A stretch of 64,000 bases of DNA from Fodinibius roseus (lineage in GTDB: Bacteria; Bacteroidota; Rhodothermia; Balneolales; Balneolaceae), in NCBI RefSeq assembly GCF_900129315.1, contig NZ_FQUS01000009.1, positions 124,001-188,000 on the forward strand, written 5' to 3'. The notes beneath the pieces are model-generated. The model worked only from the letters and a program-made list of their open reading frames with translations, was not told the DNA's origin and made no database searches. A program made the translations under genes and the position numbers. Within the stretch, counting starts at the first letter, position 1. Every line of letters begins with the position of its first letter. Of the stretch, positions 1 through 6,857 are shown one piece after another.

Positions 1-2
1 AG

Positions 3-446
3 GTGCGATTCAATCAGCAACTGCTGCAGATGATGGAGCAGCGTTTTCGTACGGTAGCCATAGCGGGTGGGGGACTGGGTATCCTTATTTTATTAGCTTC
101 ACTTATTCTGGTTTTCAACACCATCCGGCTTACCATCTATGCCAAGCGCGATCTTATCAAAGCGATGAAATTAGTGGGGGCAACAAACGGATTTATTCGC
201 CGGCCCTTTGTAGTGGAAGGTATCATTCAAGGTTTCATTGCCGGAATATTGGCCGTAAGCGTTATGTTTGTGGTCTTTCGTTTTATACTCCCCGAATATA
301 TTCCCCAGTTTGGCGTTTTGTCGTGGCCTTTCGGTCGTTGGTATTACCTGAGCGGGGCGATGGTGCTGTTATCCATTTTTATGGGATACTGGGGAAGCCA
401 GTGGGCCGCCCGTAAATTTATAAAACAGACCTCCATTTCTGAATAG
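3..446 (+). CDS. ftsX: Cell division ABC-type protein FtsX, C-terminal part (5' end outside window)
   Basis: The reading frame is open from the window edge, so the true start lies upstream; the GTG at 3 is only the first codon visible. The visible 147 residues hold three hydrophobic membrane segments (about 18-40, 70-95 and 112-130). The charged stretch after the first (IRLTIYAKRD, then IKAMKLVGAT) is the hallmark cytoplasmic loop of FtsX/MacB-type permeases. FtsX pairs with the ATPase FtsE at the division site and controls peptidoglycan hydrolases. FtsE is not in the window. Identification rests on the KLVGAT-type loop and topology and is fairly firm. Confidence 0.85.
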   Translation: MRFNQQLLQMMEQRFRTVAIAGGGLGILILLASLILVFNTIRLTIYAKRDLIKAMKLVGATNGFIRRPFVVEGIIQGFIAGILAVSVMFVVFRFILPEYIPQFGVLSWPFGRWYYLSGAMVLLSIFMGYWGSQWAARKFIKQTSISE

Positions 447-489
447 TATGATTACCGTCAGCCGTGGATTGATTAGGAAATCCTCAATA

Positions 490-585
490 AGAAGCCTTTG
501 GAAACCGGGGATTTTAGTCAACATCAAGGCCCCGGGAAGGTTGCCCTCGCAGCATTTAACTCATATGTGAGGATTTCAGCCGACA
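490..585 (+). repeat. Interspersed intergenic repeat, copy 1
   Basis: This roughly 96-bp stretch aligns along its length with 26983-27088 and with the reverse complement of 59907-60013. Shared blocks include AGAAG-CTTTG, CC-GGG-TTTT, GTCAA-ATC, GGAAGGTTG, CTCGCAGCAT, a central CTCATATGTGAG palindrome-like motif and TTTCA-CCGAC. It lies between ftsX and the convergent NYN gene and has no reading frame common to the copies, so it is a non-coding element. Confidence 0.7.
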
Positions 586-627
586 GTGAAATAAACAGTT
601 GAAATCCAACTTATGCTGGTATTCAGG

Positions 628-1371
628 CTATTTTCGTTTGTCTTTTACATAAACAGCGGCAGCATGACCCTGTCCCGTTGAACGTTCCTCAATTTCAAAA
701 AGTTGAATGGCCTCTACCAGTTCGCCCAGTTTGCGGTAGCCGTAATTGCGCGGATCAAATTCCGGTGACTGCTTGGCAATATAACTGCCCACTTGTCCCA
801 AGTGAGCCCAGCCGCTTTCGTCAGACGAGACCTCAATGGCGTTGCGTACCAGGTTTACAAGCTTGGTATCCTGTTTGAGCTCATTGGTCGACATGCGTCG
901 GAAAGAAGACTCCGTATCCGGTTCCTCCTCACTGCGCAACACTTCGGTATAAATAAACTTGTCGCAGGCGGCGACAAAAGGATCTGGCGTCTTCTGTTCG
1001 CCAAATCCGTAGACCGTCAGTCCCGATTCACGAATGCGTGCCGCTAATTTGGTAAAGTCGCTATCGCTCGAGACAATACAAAAACCATCAAATCGATCGG
1101 TATAAAGCAGGTCCATGGCATCGATGATCATGGCACTGTCAGTGGCATTTTTACCACTGGTATAACCAAACTGCTGAATAGGCTGTATAGAGTACTGTAA
1201 CAAGTGCTCTTTCCAGCCTCTGAGCCTGTTGGAGGTCCAGTCTCCATAAATACGCTTGACATTAGCAGTACCGTATTTTGCGATCTCCGCGAGGAGTCCT
1301 TCGATAATGGACGGCTGAGCATTATCGGCATCAATAAGTACGGCTAATTTCGTGTTTGTATCTGCATCCAT
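628..1371 (-). CDS. NYN-domain (PIN-like) putative RNase with C-terminal OST-HTH/LOTUS domain
   Basis: The protein has 247 residues. The N-terminal NYN/PIN-like nuclease fold spans about 8-150. Acidic residues in the expected metal-site places are D14 and D16 (VLIDADNA), D78 (KNATDSAM), and D103 and D105 (IVSSDSDF). Residues about 170-235 form an OST-HTH/LOTUS module (VRNAIEVSS…GWAHLGQVG…NYGYRKLGELVEAI), a fold known to bind RNA. This NYN plus LOTUS arrangement is common in bacteria, usually annotated as NYN domain-containing, and is expected to cleave or bind RNA in the cytoplasm; the substrate is unknown. The gene is monocistronic here, convergent with ftsX. The integrated element lies about 265 bp beyond its start, so its promoter region appears intact. 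Confidence 0.88.
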   Translation of the reverse strand: MDADTNTKLAVLIDADNAQPSIIEGLLAEIAKYGTANVKRIYGDWTSNRLRGWKEHLLQYSIQPIQQFGYTSGKNATDSAMIIDAMDLLYTDRFDGFCIVSSDSDFTKLAARIRESGLTVYGFGEQKTPDPFVAACDKFIYTEVLRSEEEPDTESSFRRMSTNELKQDTKLVNLVRNAIEVSSDESGWAHLGQVGSYIAKQSPEFDPRNYGYRKLGELVEAIQLFEIEERSTGQGHAAAVYVKDKRK

Positions 1372-1635
1372 GTATTGGAAGTAAATAAAGGTGAGTTAGA
1401 TATATGAAACAAAGCTCTGTAAAGTAATACGTTCCTGCTATGCTTATCAGTATAATCCTTTAACTCAAACTCAGGTTAATGTTAATAGGCGGACGTTTCT
1501 ATATCCTGTGGGATAATGTACAAGAAAATGTCTACATTCTCAGCCAAAAGTTCGTCAAAATTATATAAGACCGGTTGAGAAGCGTTATTGGCATATTTTG
1601 CCACATTATTGTCCGCATAATAATCACATCCTTAA

Positions 1636-1648
1636 TATTGAGTTAACA
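1636..1648 (+). repeat. Putative attL core (13-bp direct repeat with 10626-10638)
   Basis: TATTGAGTTAACA is identical at both places and brackets exactly the phage-like genes, with the integrase close to this end. A chance 13-bp match between two flanks of roughly 300 bp is unlikely, though AT-richness raises the odds. It is not part of a tRNA gene. Confidence 0.6.
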
Positions 1649-1747
1649 ATCAACCTACCTTTACACCCCTAAAATGCCCTTAAAAGTATTTAAATGCCGA
1701 TTTAGTTGTTGATATTTATCGTTATTTTCCGTTACTTATGGTAGAAA

Positions 1748-1762
1748 CGTTACTCAGTAACG
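1748..1762. promoter_or_regulatory. Inverted repeat, candidate operator upstream of the integrase unit
   Basis: CGTTAC-TCA-GTAACG is a perfect 6-3-6 inverted repeat ending 30 bp before the ATG at 1793. Two further half-site-like copies (CGTTATT and CGTTACTT) lie just upstream at about 1719-1738. The placement suits autoregulation by an element-encoded DNA-binding protein or Xis/Int arm sites. Confidence 0.4.
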
Positions 1763-1792
1763 ACAATTAACTTTATAATTAACTATGTTGTT

Positions 1793-2023
1793 ATGACTAA
1801 TAAAATATTCAACGACCTTTTAGAAAGAGCGAAAAAAGCTAAAACGATGAAACAGTCTCTAAATATTGACAATGAGACTTGGGATTTATATGACAAAGAG
1901 AGAATTACGATAGAAGAACTCAATAAGATTACTAAAGTATTAGACACCAAGCTAACAGAAGTTCAAAAGAAACTTAATTCCGGTGATACTGACGATATCA
2001 CTGAATGGTTTGGGGGGGACTAA
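1793..2023 (+). CDS. Small acidic element protein, possible regulator
   Basis: This 76-residue protein is predicted to be helical and highly charged (LERAKKAKTMKQSLNID, then YDKERITIEELNKITKVL). It has no classical HTH that I can assign firmly, but the IEELNKITKVLDTKL stretch could be part of a small XRE/Cro-like regulator. It is the first gene inside the left attachment site and ends 3 bp before the integrase start codon, so the two are very likely co-transcribed. A role as repressor, Xis or integrase accessory factor is possible but not shown. Confidence 0.6.
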   Translation: MTNKIFNDLLERAKKAKTMKQSLNIDNETWDLYDKERITIEELNKITKVLDTKLTEVQKKLNSGDTDDITEWFGGD

Positions 2024-2025
2024 TT

Positions 2026-3054
2026 ATGGGTATTAAGATTCGCGAAAAAAAGTTATCAAGCGGTAAGAAATCCCTTTATTTGGATATTCATCATAATGGT
2101 GAGCGTTCTTATGAGTTTCTGAAAATATATCTCACCGGAGACGAAAAGGACAAAGAGAAGCGGCGCAAGGCTGAGATTATCCGGGGGAGACGGTTGGAGC
2201 AAATTCAGAACCAAACCTACGGCCTGAAAACAGATAACAAAGAGGCGTCCTTTTACCAGTTCTTTCAGAAGATTGTCGATAAGAATAAAGAGAAAGGAAT
2301 CCGCAACCATGAAGCCGTGATGAAAAAGATTAAAGAGTATCACGGCAGGGAGACCTTGCAATTTAAGCAGATCACGAAGCGATGGGTTTGGGGATTCCGG
2401 GACTTTCTTGTTGAAGATTCTAAAAAGAAGAACACCGCCCATAATTATTTTACCATATTTAAAGCTGCGATTAATTCCGCTATTAAGCGCGACATCATAT
2501 CTCATAACCCGATTAAAGGAGTTGATAACATTGGATCAGAGGATACACTTAGAAACTTTCTAACTACTGATGAACTAAAGAAGCTCTGGAATACCCCATG
2601 TAAGAAGCGGGTAAAAGAAGCGTTCTTTTTTGCCTGTAATACCGGCCTGCGGATATCAGATGTGAAGCGGATTCAGTGGGGGGACGTGAAGGATGATAAA
2701 ATCTCCTTTCCCCAGAAAAAAACAACGAAAGTGAATCATGTTCCCCTTAACAGGCAGGCTAAGGAGCTGATGGGAGAGAGGGGAAACCCTAATGAGTATG
2801 TTTTTAATATTCAGCGGCGTGGCAATGTTTGGAAGGTAGTCAACAAATGGGGGAAACGCGCCAACCTGGATAAAGAGATTAGTTTCCATGTGAGCCGTCA
2901 CACGTTCGCGACACAGCTGCTTTCTAATGGAGCCGACATCTACACCGTAGCCGAACTGTTAGGCGTGGATCTAAAGACCGCTGAAGTTTATGCCAAGATC
3001 GTTGACCAGAAAAAAGAGGACGCTGTAAACCGTTTACCTGAAATCAACTTTTAG
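2026..3054 (+). CDS. int: Tyrosine recombinase/integrase of the element
   Basis: The protein has 342 residues from ATG 2026; an upstream in-frame ATG at 2005 would overlap the previous gene and is less likely. An N-terminal arm-type DNA-binding region (about 1-65) is followed by a SAM-like core-binding domain (about 75-165) and the catalytic domain. Active-site residues are R209 (NTGLRISD), a lysine in the KKTTK turn at about 231-235, H288 and R291 (HVSRHTFAT) and the nucleophile Y322 (AEVYAKI). The second histidine/tryptophan position, normally LLGH, reads LLGV, so V314 replaces it. That substitution occurs in some active relatives but is unusual. It should catalyse integration at the TATTGAGTTAACA core and excision with help from the Xis-like protein at 3773. 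Confidence 0.93.
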   Translation: MGIKIREKKLSSGKKSLYLDIHHNGERSYEFLKIYLTGDEKDKEKRRKAEIIRGRRLEQIQNQTYGLKTDNKEASFYQFFQKIVDKNKEKGIRNHEAVMKKIKEYHGRETLQFKQITKRWVWGFRDFLVEDSKKKNTAHNYFTIFKAAINSAIKRDIISHNPIKGVDNIGSEDTLRNFLTTDELKKLWNTPCKKRVKEAFFFACNTGLRISDVKRIQWGDVKDDKISFPQKKTTKVNHVPLNRQAKELMGERGNPNEYVFNIQRRGNVWKVVNKWGKRANLDKEISFHVSRHTFATQLLSNGADIYTVAELLGVDLKTAEVYAKIVDQKKEDAVNRLPEINF

Positions 3055-3058
3055 AATT

Positions 3059-3646
3059 ATGACTGATAAAGAAAAACTTTTACAAGAAATGCAGAAGCAA
3101 GCAAAAAGGGCTAAAGAATTTCGGAAAGAGCGAGAGGAGACAGCCAATCCTGATATTTGGCTATTAAGCCCAACAATACCTAAAAGATTAGCTATGCGTC
3201 AATTTATTAAACGGGCAACTGATGATAAAACAAGGGGAATACAAGATTTATTGAATCAGGTAAAAGCCACAAGGAAAGGAATAGAAGCAATTTACAAGGG
3301 TAGTCCTAATATTAAAGAGCCTGGTTACAAATATTATCGTAACTCGGATGCACTAATAGAATTTATTGAAGAAGAATATTTAAACGAGGTACAAAGAGAT
3401 AATGGGAAGGAATCCGAGAATAATATTTCTGAAGATTTAAAAAGACTTATTCATAGTATTGCACTTAGAAAATCAAAACATAATAATAGCCACAGTTACC
3501 AAGAAATAGCTGATGCACTTAGTTTATATCATAATCCCAAGTTAGAACTGAACGGGGAACAAGTAGCCGAAAAAATAGGGGTTCGACCCAATGTTTTTAG
3601 TACATGGAAAACAGATCTTGATGATAAAATAAAAGAATTAAATTAA
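3059..3646 (+). CDS. Element protein of unknown function with C-terminal HTH-like segment
   Basis: This 195-residue protein starts 4 bp after the integrase stop. It is rich in Lys, Glu and Asn and predicted mostly helical. The N-terminal 30 residues look coiled-coil, and near the C-terminus LNGEQVAEKIGVRPNVFSTW resembles a helix-turn-helix (EQVAEKIGVRPNVFSTW). I recognise no named family. Linkage to int suggests a role in control of the element's lysogeny, excision or replication, but that is inference. Base use is more AT-rich than in the neighbouring host genes, as expected for transferred DNA. Confidence 0.6.
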   Translation: MTDKEKLLQEMQKQAKRAKEFRKEREETANPDIWLLSPTIPKRLAMRQFIKRATDDKTRGIQDLLNQVKATRKGIEAIYKGSPNIKEPGYKYYRNSDALIEFIEEEYLNEVQRDNGKESENNISEDLKRLIHSIALRKSKHNNSHSYQEIADALSLYHNPKLELNGEQVAEKIGVRPNVFSTWKTDLDDKIKELN

Positions 3647-3772
3647 CATTACGCACAAAAGATTAAGAGAGACTCCTTGATTCAATAGGATTCAATACTA
3701 TTCAATATTCATTCAGTTTGCCTACCTGTTACATTACTATTGAAGACAAAACAATAACAAACTTCGTTAGTA

Positions 3773-3997
3773 ATGACTTCAAACAAACCACTCACTGCCG
3801 AAAACGCTGCCGAATATCTCGACATTTCAAAGGCTCACCTGTACAAGCTCACCAGTACAGGTAAGATTCCGCATTACAAGCCCAATGGAAAACGACTGTA
3901 TTTCTATCAGGATGATCTTGATGGTTATATCCGTTCCGGGAGAGTTAAAACGAATGCCGAACTGAAATCGGAAGCTGAAGGATTTATAACGCAATAA
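3773..3997 (+). CDS. Excisionase/AlpA-family HTH DNA-binding protein
   Basis: This 74-residue protein has a MerR-like winged-helix (HTH_17 type): LTAENAAEYLDISKAHLYKL, a TGKIPHYKPNGKR wing and FYQDDLDGYI. This is the classic short excisionase/AlpA form of phages, satellites and Bacteroidota mobile elements. Such proteins bend attachment-site DNA to promote excision, or, like AlpA of P4-type satellites, activate the integrase and satellite genes. An AT-rich leader of about 125 bp precedes it with GTTA-type repeats that could be its binding sites. Its stop codon runs straight into a hairpin region before the rep gene. Confidence 0.85.
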   Translation: MTSNKPLTAENAAEYLDISKAHLYKLTSTGKIPHYKPNGKRLYFYQDDLDGYIRSGRVKTNAELKSEAEGFITQ

Positions 3998-3999
3998 AA

Positions 4000-4061
4000 A
4001 AGCCCCGCTGTTTCAGCAGCAGGGCAGGAGACGACACCTGAATATACGTGTTGTTCTCCTG
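4000..4061. promoter_or_regulatory. Two adjacent stem-loops in the leader of the rep-like gene
   Basis: First, GCCCCGCTG…CAGCAGGGC (about 4003-4026) forms a 9-bp stem with one mismatch. It is preceded by an A-run, so on the minus strand it reads as a stem followed by T6. Second, CAGGAGACGACAC (4025-4037) pairs with GTGTTGTTCTCCTG (4048-4061), leaving one bulge. The second stem ends 28 bp before the ATG at 4089. This could be an attenuator or counter-transcribed copy-control region for the rep gene, with the first stem ending an antisense RNA; function is inferred. Confidence 0.45.
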
Positions 4062-4088
4062 AAATGCACACTATAAACGGAGACGACT

Positions 4089-4886
4089 ATGAATAAAAGA
4101 ATAAATCCCTACAAACTTTGGAACGGCTCATTTGTTCCTGAATGGCTAATGCCACGTACAGAAATATCCCAGGGTGCTAAATTGGCTTATGCAAGATTAG
4201 CCCGATTTGCCGGGAAAAATGGCTACTGCAACCCCAAAATATCAACGCTTGCTGCTGAAATTGGGGTGTCGGATCGTCAATGCAGCACCTATTTGAACGA
4301 ACTTGTTGAGTATGAACTAATTGCAAAAAAACAGCGTGGTTTGGGCAAGTCAAACGAATATCACTTCTATTCCCATAAATGGATGGAACTGCCTTCAGAG
4401 GTTTCAGAGGCTTCAGGTCAAGACATGAAGAAAACTTCAGGACAGGGCGGAAGAAAACTTCATGACAAGGATGAAGATAACTTCAAGTCCCATAGTAAAG
4501 AGAGTCATAATAAAGAGAGTCAAATAGAAGAGAGAGAACTCTCCAACCTTTCTTTTGATGATTTTGATGTAGAGGAACAACCATTACAGATGGTAACCCT
4601 GCATATCTATCAGGAGATTAAAGACTTTAACGAACACCTTGATACCCTTAAGGGTGCAACGCTTGAAGAATGGATTCAGCCCCTTCAGCAGTTAATAGAC
4701 GAAAGCGAGTCATTGGACGCCCATAAGCTAAATGACGTATTCTCTTTTGTAAAGAGGCATGATAACGGCTGGTGGATGGACAAGATAAAGTCTACAGACT
4801 CATTAAAGAAAAATTTTGCTAGTATTTACGGCCAATACAAGAAAGAGCAGAACGAGATATTGCCAGAATACCATGCTTTAGTGTAA
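4089..4886 (+). CDS. Winged-helix replication-initiator-like protein
   Basis: This 265-residue protein has an N-terminal domain of plasmid/phage replication or HTH_36-type proteins: EISQGAKLAYARLARFAG followed by PKISTLAAEIGVSDRQ and a wing with LNELVEYELIAKKQRGLGKS (about 20-95). The middle (105-160) is polar and low in complexity, rich in Ser, Glu and His. The C-terminal 100 residues are helical with no motif I can name. The position between the AlpA-like gene and the capsid gene matches the replication module of PICI/P4-like satellites. It lacks any visible helicase, primase or Rep nuclease signature, so it may instead be a transcription regulator. Confidence 0.7.
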   Translation: MNKRINPYKLWNGSFVPEWLMPRTEISQGAKLAYARLARFAGKNGYCNPKISTLAAEIGVSDRQCSTYLNELVEYELIAKKQRGLGKSNEYHFYSHKWMELPSEVSEASGQDMKKTSGQGGRKLHDKDEDNFKSHSKESHNKESQIEERELSNLSFDDFDVEEQPLQMVTLHIYQEIKDFNEHLDTLKGATLEEWIQPLQQLIDESESLDAHKLNDVFSFVKRHDNGWWMDKIKSTDSLKKNFASIYGQYKKEQNEILPEYHALV

Positions 4887-4896
4887 ATCGAAGATT

Positions 4897-4986
4897 ATGA
4901 TTAAAAAGATATTGGCACAATTCAGCAACGACTGGGACTTGCTAATCATTTTAACCCTGTATCTGATAGCAACGCAACTCCTATGA
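4897..4986 (+). CDS. Possible 29-residue hydrophobic peptide
   Basis: An ATG frame starts 10 bp after the rep-like stop and encodes a charged N-terminus followed by a strongly hydrophobic segment (WDLLIILTLYLIATQLL) that could span a membrane once. It is too short to judge by composition alone. If real, it is the only candidate in the element for a membrane-active (holin-like or superinfection-exclusion) peptide. Confidence 0.3.
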   Translation: MIKKILAQFSNDWDLLIILTLYLIATQLL

Positions 4987-5016
4987 AATTAACCATTAAC
5001 CAAAAAAAATAACACC

Positions 5017-5220
5017 ATGATTAAGACTTTAGAGAAACTCCAAACCGAAGGATTTATATCACGGGTTGAGCTGACAATGGCAAAGAAAGCGATAGCTGCC
5101 GACCGGAAAGATCTCCTTTCTGGCTTTATGGATGAAGTGGCCCGGAGATTAGAAACAGCCGACATGAAGCTGACCCAAGAGGAGCTAATTGAAGAGGCTA
5201 AAGAACTTATTAATAACTGA
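5017..5220 (+). CDS. Small helical element protein of unknown function
   Basis: This 67-residue protein is charged and predicted all-helical (KLQTEGFISRVELTMAKKAI, then LTQEELIEEAKELI). No cysteine, membrane segment or known motif is seen. It lies between the replication and packaging modules. A scaffold, capsid-size redirection factor or regulator would be plausible by position only. Confidence 0.5.
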   Translation: MIKTLEKLQTEGFISRVELTMAKKAIAADRKDLLSGFMDEVARRLETADMKLTQEELIEEAKELINN

Positions 5221-5294
5221 AATGCCTTGTACTAAACCCATGATTTTATTATATTTAGGTAACGCACTTGATGCTACAGACCCGCCTTTTAAGC

Positions 5295-5349
5295 AGTCTG
5301 TTCAAAGGTTCAAGCCGCCTACCGATAACTTGAATTTAAAGAACAGACT
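5295..5349 (+). promoter_or_regulatory. Long-range stem-loop abutting the capsid gene start
   Basis: AGTCTGTTC (5295-5303) and GAACAGACT (5341-5349) are perfect 9-bp inverted complements with a 37-nt loop. The 3' arm ends 3 nt before the ATG at 5353, where the ribosome must bind. This could restrain capsid translation or serve as an operator pair; it is seen in sequence only. Confidence 0.4.
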
Positions 5350-5352
5350 ATT

Positions 5353-6465
5353 ATGAATACTGATGATCCATTAGTTGAGGCCGTAGAAAATGGCCTCGAT
5401 GAAGTACAACAGAACGTAAACAAATCCCAGAAAGAGCTTAGAGAAGAGATTAAGACGCTGAAAAACCGCGTTGATGCCGCCGAGTCGAAAGCAGGCCGGT
5501 TGAATACTGGTGGAAACCAAATCTCTTTTAAAGATCAGCTCCAAACGGAACTGGCAACCAAAGCCGATAACCTCCGAGCACTTAAAGATGGTACGGGCGG
5601 CAGGGTGAATATGCAGGTAAAGGCTTCGATTTCAGATGATGCCCGCGAAGGTGCTACGCTGCCGGGTGTGCATTTTGATCCCGACAGAACAGAGCATATT
5701 TCCATGTTTCTGCCACAGGCCTCAACCAACGGCAATTCAGTCCCCTATCTTAAGGAGACTGCATACACTGACGGCACAGAGGGCCAAACCGAAGGAGAAG
5801 TTAAGGGGGAAAATAATTTCACAATTACCCAAGAGAACGCTTCGGTAGAAACCCGCGCCAGCTTCATTTCAGTACCAAAACAAATGTTGGATGATGTGAG
5901 CGTGTTATCCTCATATTTGAGCCGTAAAATGACCTCAAGGATCCTTGTGGACGAAGACACTCAGCTCTTGTATGGTACGGGGGTAAGTCCGCAGATTACA
6001 GGATTGACGCTCGAGGCTGCGGGATGGAGTCCCGTTTTAAACACTGCTTCATTCTATGATTGCCTGGCTGATGCTTCCCGTCAAGCAGAAGTGTTAGAAT
6101 ACAACACTGATACTATTCTGCTGCATAAGAACGATTACTGGAAGATGGCTACCGAAAAGACAAGCGGATCAGGTGAGTATTTACACCCAGCCGGTGTCCG
6201 AAGCGGAACCCAGCGTTTACGAGTTGACGGTATCCGGTGTGCACCAACCACAGCAGTTGCCGAAGGGGAGTTTTTAGTAGGCGACTTTACCCAGGGCGCA
6301 ACCTATGTGTCCCGCGAAGGTGTAAACGTGCGCTTCTTTGAGCAGGATTCCGATAACGTCCAGCGTAACCTTGTTACTGTACGAGCAGAGCAGCGAATCG
6401 CATTAGCGATACATAATCCACTTGCCTTTGTGTATGGACGATTTGCACAAGGTGGAGTAAGTTAA
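5353..6465 (+). CDS. HK97-family phage major capsid protein
   Basis: The protein has 370 residues. Residues about 5-50 form a heptad-rich coiled coil (VQQNVNKSQKELREEIKTL), corresponding to the delta/scaffold domain of HK97 gp5. From about 60 onward the HK97 fold follows: a loop region with PGVHFDPDRTEHISMFLP, the spine-helix segment VETRASFISVPKQMLDD, then SSYLSRKMTSRILVDEDTQL followed by LYGTGVSPQ, and a C-terminal P-domain/A-loop ending in AIHNPLAFVYGRFAQ. It should assemble the icosahedral shell. No prohead protease gene lies beside it, so maturation may be protease-free or depend on a helper phage or on the Ntn-like protein at 9244. It is followed by a hairpin at 6511-6552. Confidence 0.9.
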   Translation: MNTDDPLVEAVENGLDEVQQNVNKSQKELREEIKTLKNRVDAAESKAGRLNTGGNQISFKDQLQTELATKADNLRALKDGTGGRVNMQVKASISDDAREGATLPGVHFDPDRTEHISMFLPQASTNGNSVPYLKETAYTDGTEGQTEGEVKGENNFTITQENASVETRASFISVPKQMLDDVSVLSSYLSRKMTSRILVDEDTQLLYGTGVSPQITGLTLEAAGWSPVLNTASFYDCLADASRQAEVLEYNTDTILLHKNDYWKMATEKTSGSGEYLHPAGVRSGTQRLRVDGIRCAPTTAVAEGEFLVGDFTQGATYVSREGVNVRFFEQDSDNVQRNLVTVRAEQRIALAIHNPLAFVYGRFAQGGVS

Positions 6466-6510
6466 TCTTCCTGCCGGCACTGCATAGCAGTCGCTTCGCA
6501 GGGAATAATA

Positions 6511-6562
6511 CCCCCCGCTTTTTGTTTACCGTGTTTACGTTTGAGCGGGGGGATTTTAATAC
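6511..6562 (+). terminator. Hairpin after the capsid gene, probable intrinsic terminator
   Basis: CCCCCCGCT (6511-6519) pairs perfectly with AGCGGGGGG (6544-6552) across a 24-nt loop and is followed by ATTTTAATACTG. The stem is strong though the U-tract is interrupted. It may reduce read-through from capsid into the terminase genes. Confidence 0.55.
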
Positions 6563-6581
6563 TGTTTTAAACAATTTTATT

Positions 6582-6857
6582 ATGAGTGATAAACCAGACA
6601 AATCAAGCAACTGGGGCGGTGCACGTCCGGGAGCTGGCAGACCACCCAAAGCTGATGAAGAGTTGATGATAAAAAAGATTGACGCAGCCCTTGCTCCTGA
6701 TGAGGCATGGGAGCAGCTGGCTAATAAGGTCAATGATGGAAACGTGCAAGCGATACGCCTGTATTTACACTACAGGTACGGAAAGCCCAAAGAACGGGTT
6801 GAGCTGGACACCAAAATGTTAGCCGGTTTTAAGGTGATACGTGATGAAGGAAATTAA
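6582..6857 (+). CDS. Phage terminase small subunit-like DNA-binding protein
   Basis: The protein has 91 residues from ATG 6582; the frame opens earlier at 6522 but that segment runs through the hairpin. It begins SSNWGGARPGAGRPPKAD, the basic, Gly/Pro/Arg-rich AT-hook-like start typical of small phage proteins directly upstream of a large terminase. A helical domain follows (EAWEQLANKVNDGNVQAIRL), ending in YRYGKPKERVELD. It overlaps the large terminase start by 14 bp, implying translational coupling. It should recognise the packaging site; in satellites a dedicated TerS redirects packaging to satellite DNA. Confidence 0.75.
   Translation: MSDKPDKSSNWGGARPGAGRPPKADEELMIKKIDAALAPDEAWEQLANKVNDGNVQAIRLYLHYRYGKPKERVELDTKMLAGFKVIRDEGN

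Larger units (their letters stand above)
1372..1792. other. Intergenic region holding the left end of the integrated element
   Basis: This AT-rich stretch of about 420 bp has no credible gene. Its left part, to about 1635, should be the host promoter region of the NYN gene. The part from the putative attachment core at 1636 to 1792 belongs to the element and carries several CGTTA-type repeats and an inverted repeat just before the first element gene. Confidence 0.6.

Noticed and set aside
1719-1762. CGTTA repeats as a CRISPR array or replication iterons
   Set aside because: The repeats are short, irregular and few; they fit operator or arm-site use better. Iteron function cannot be supported.
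1372-1792. tRNA gene as integration target
   Set aside because: I searched the attachment flanks by eye for a cloverleaf and a TTCGA-type T-loop and found none.
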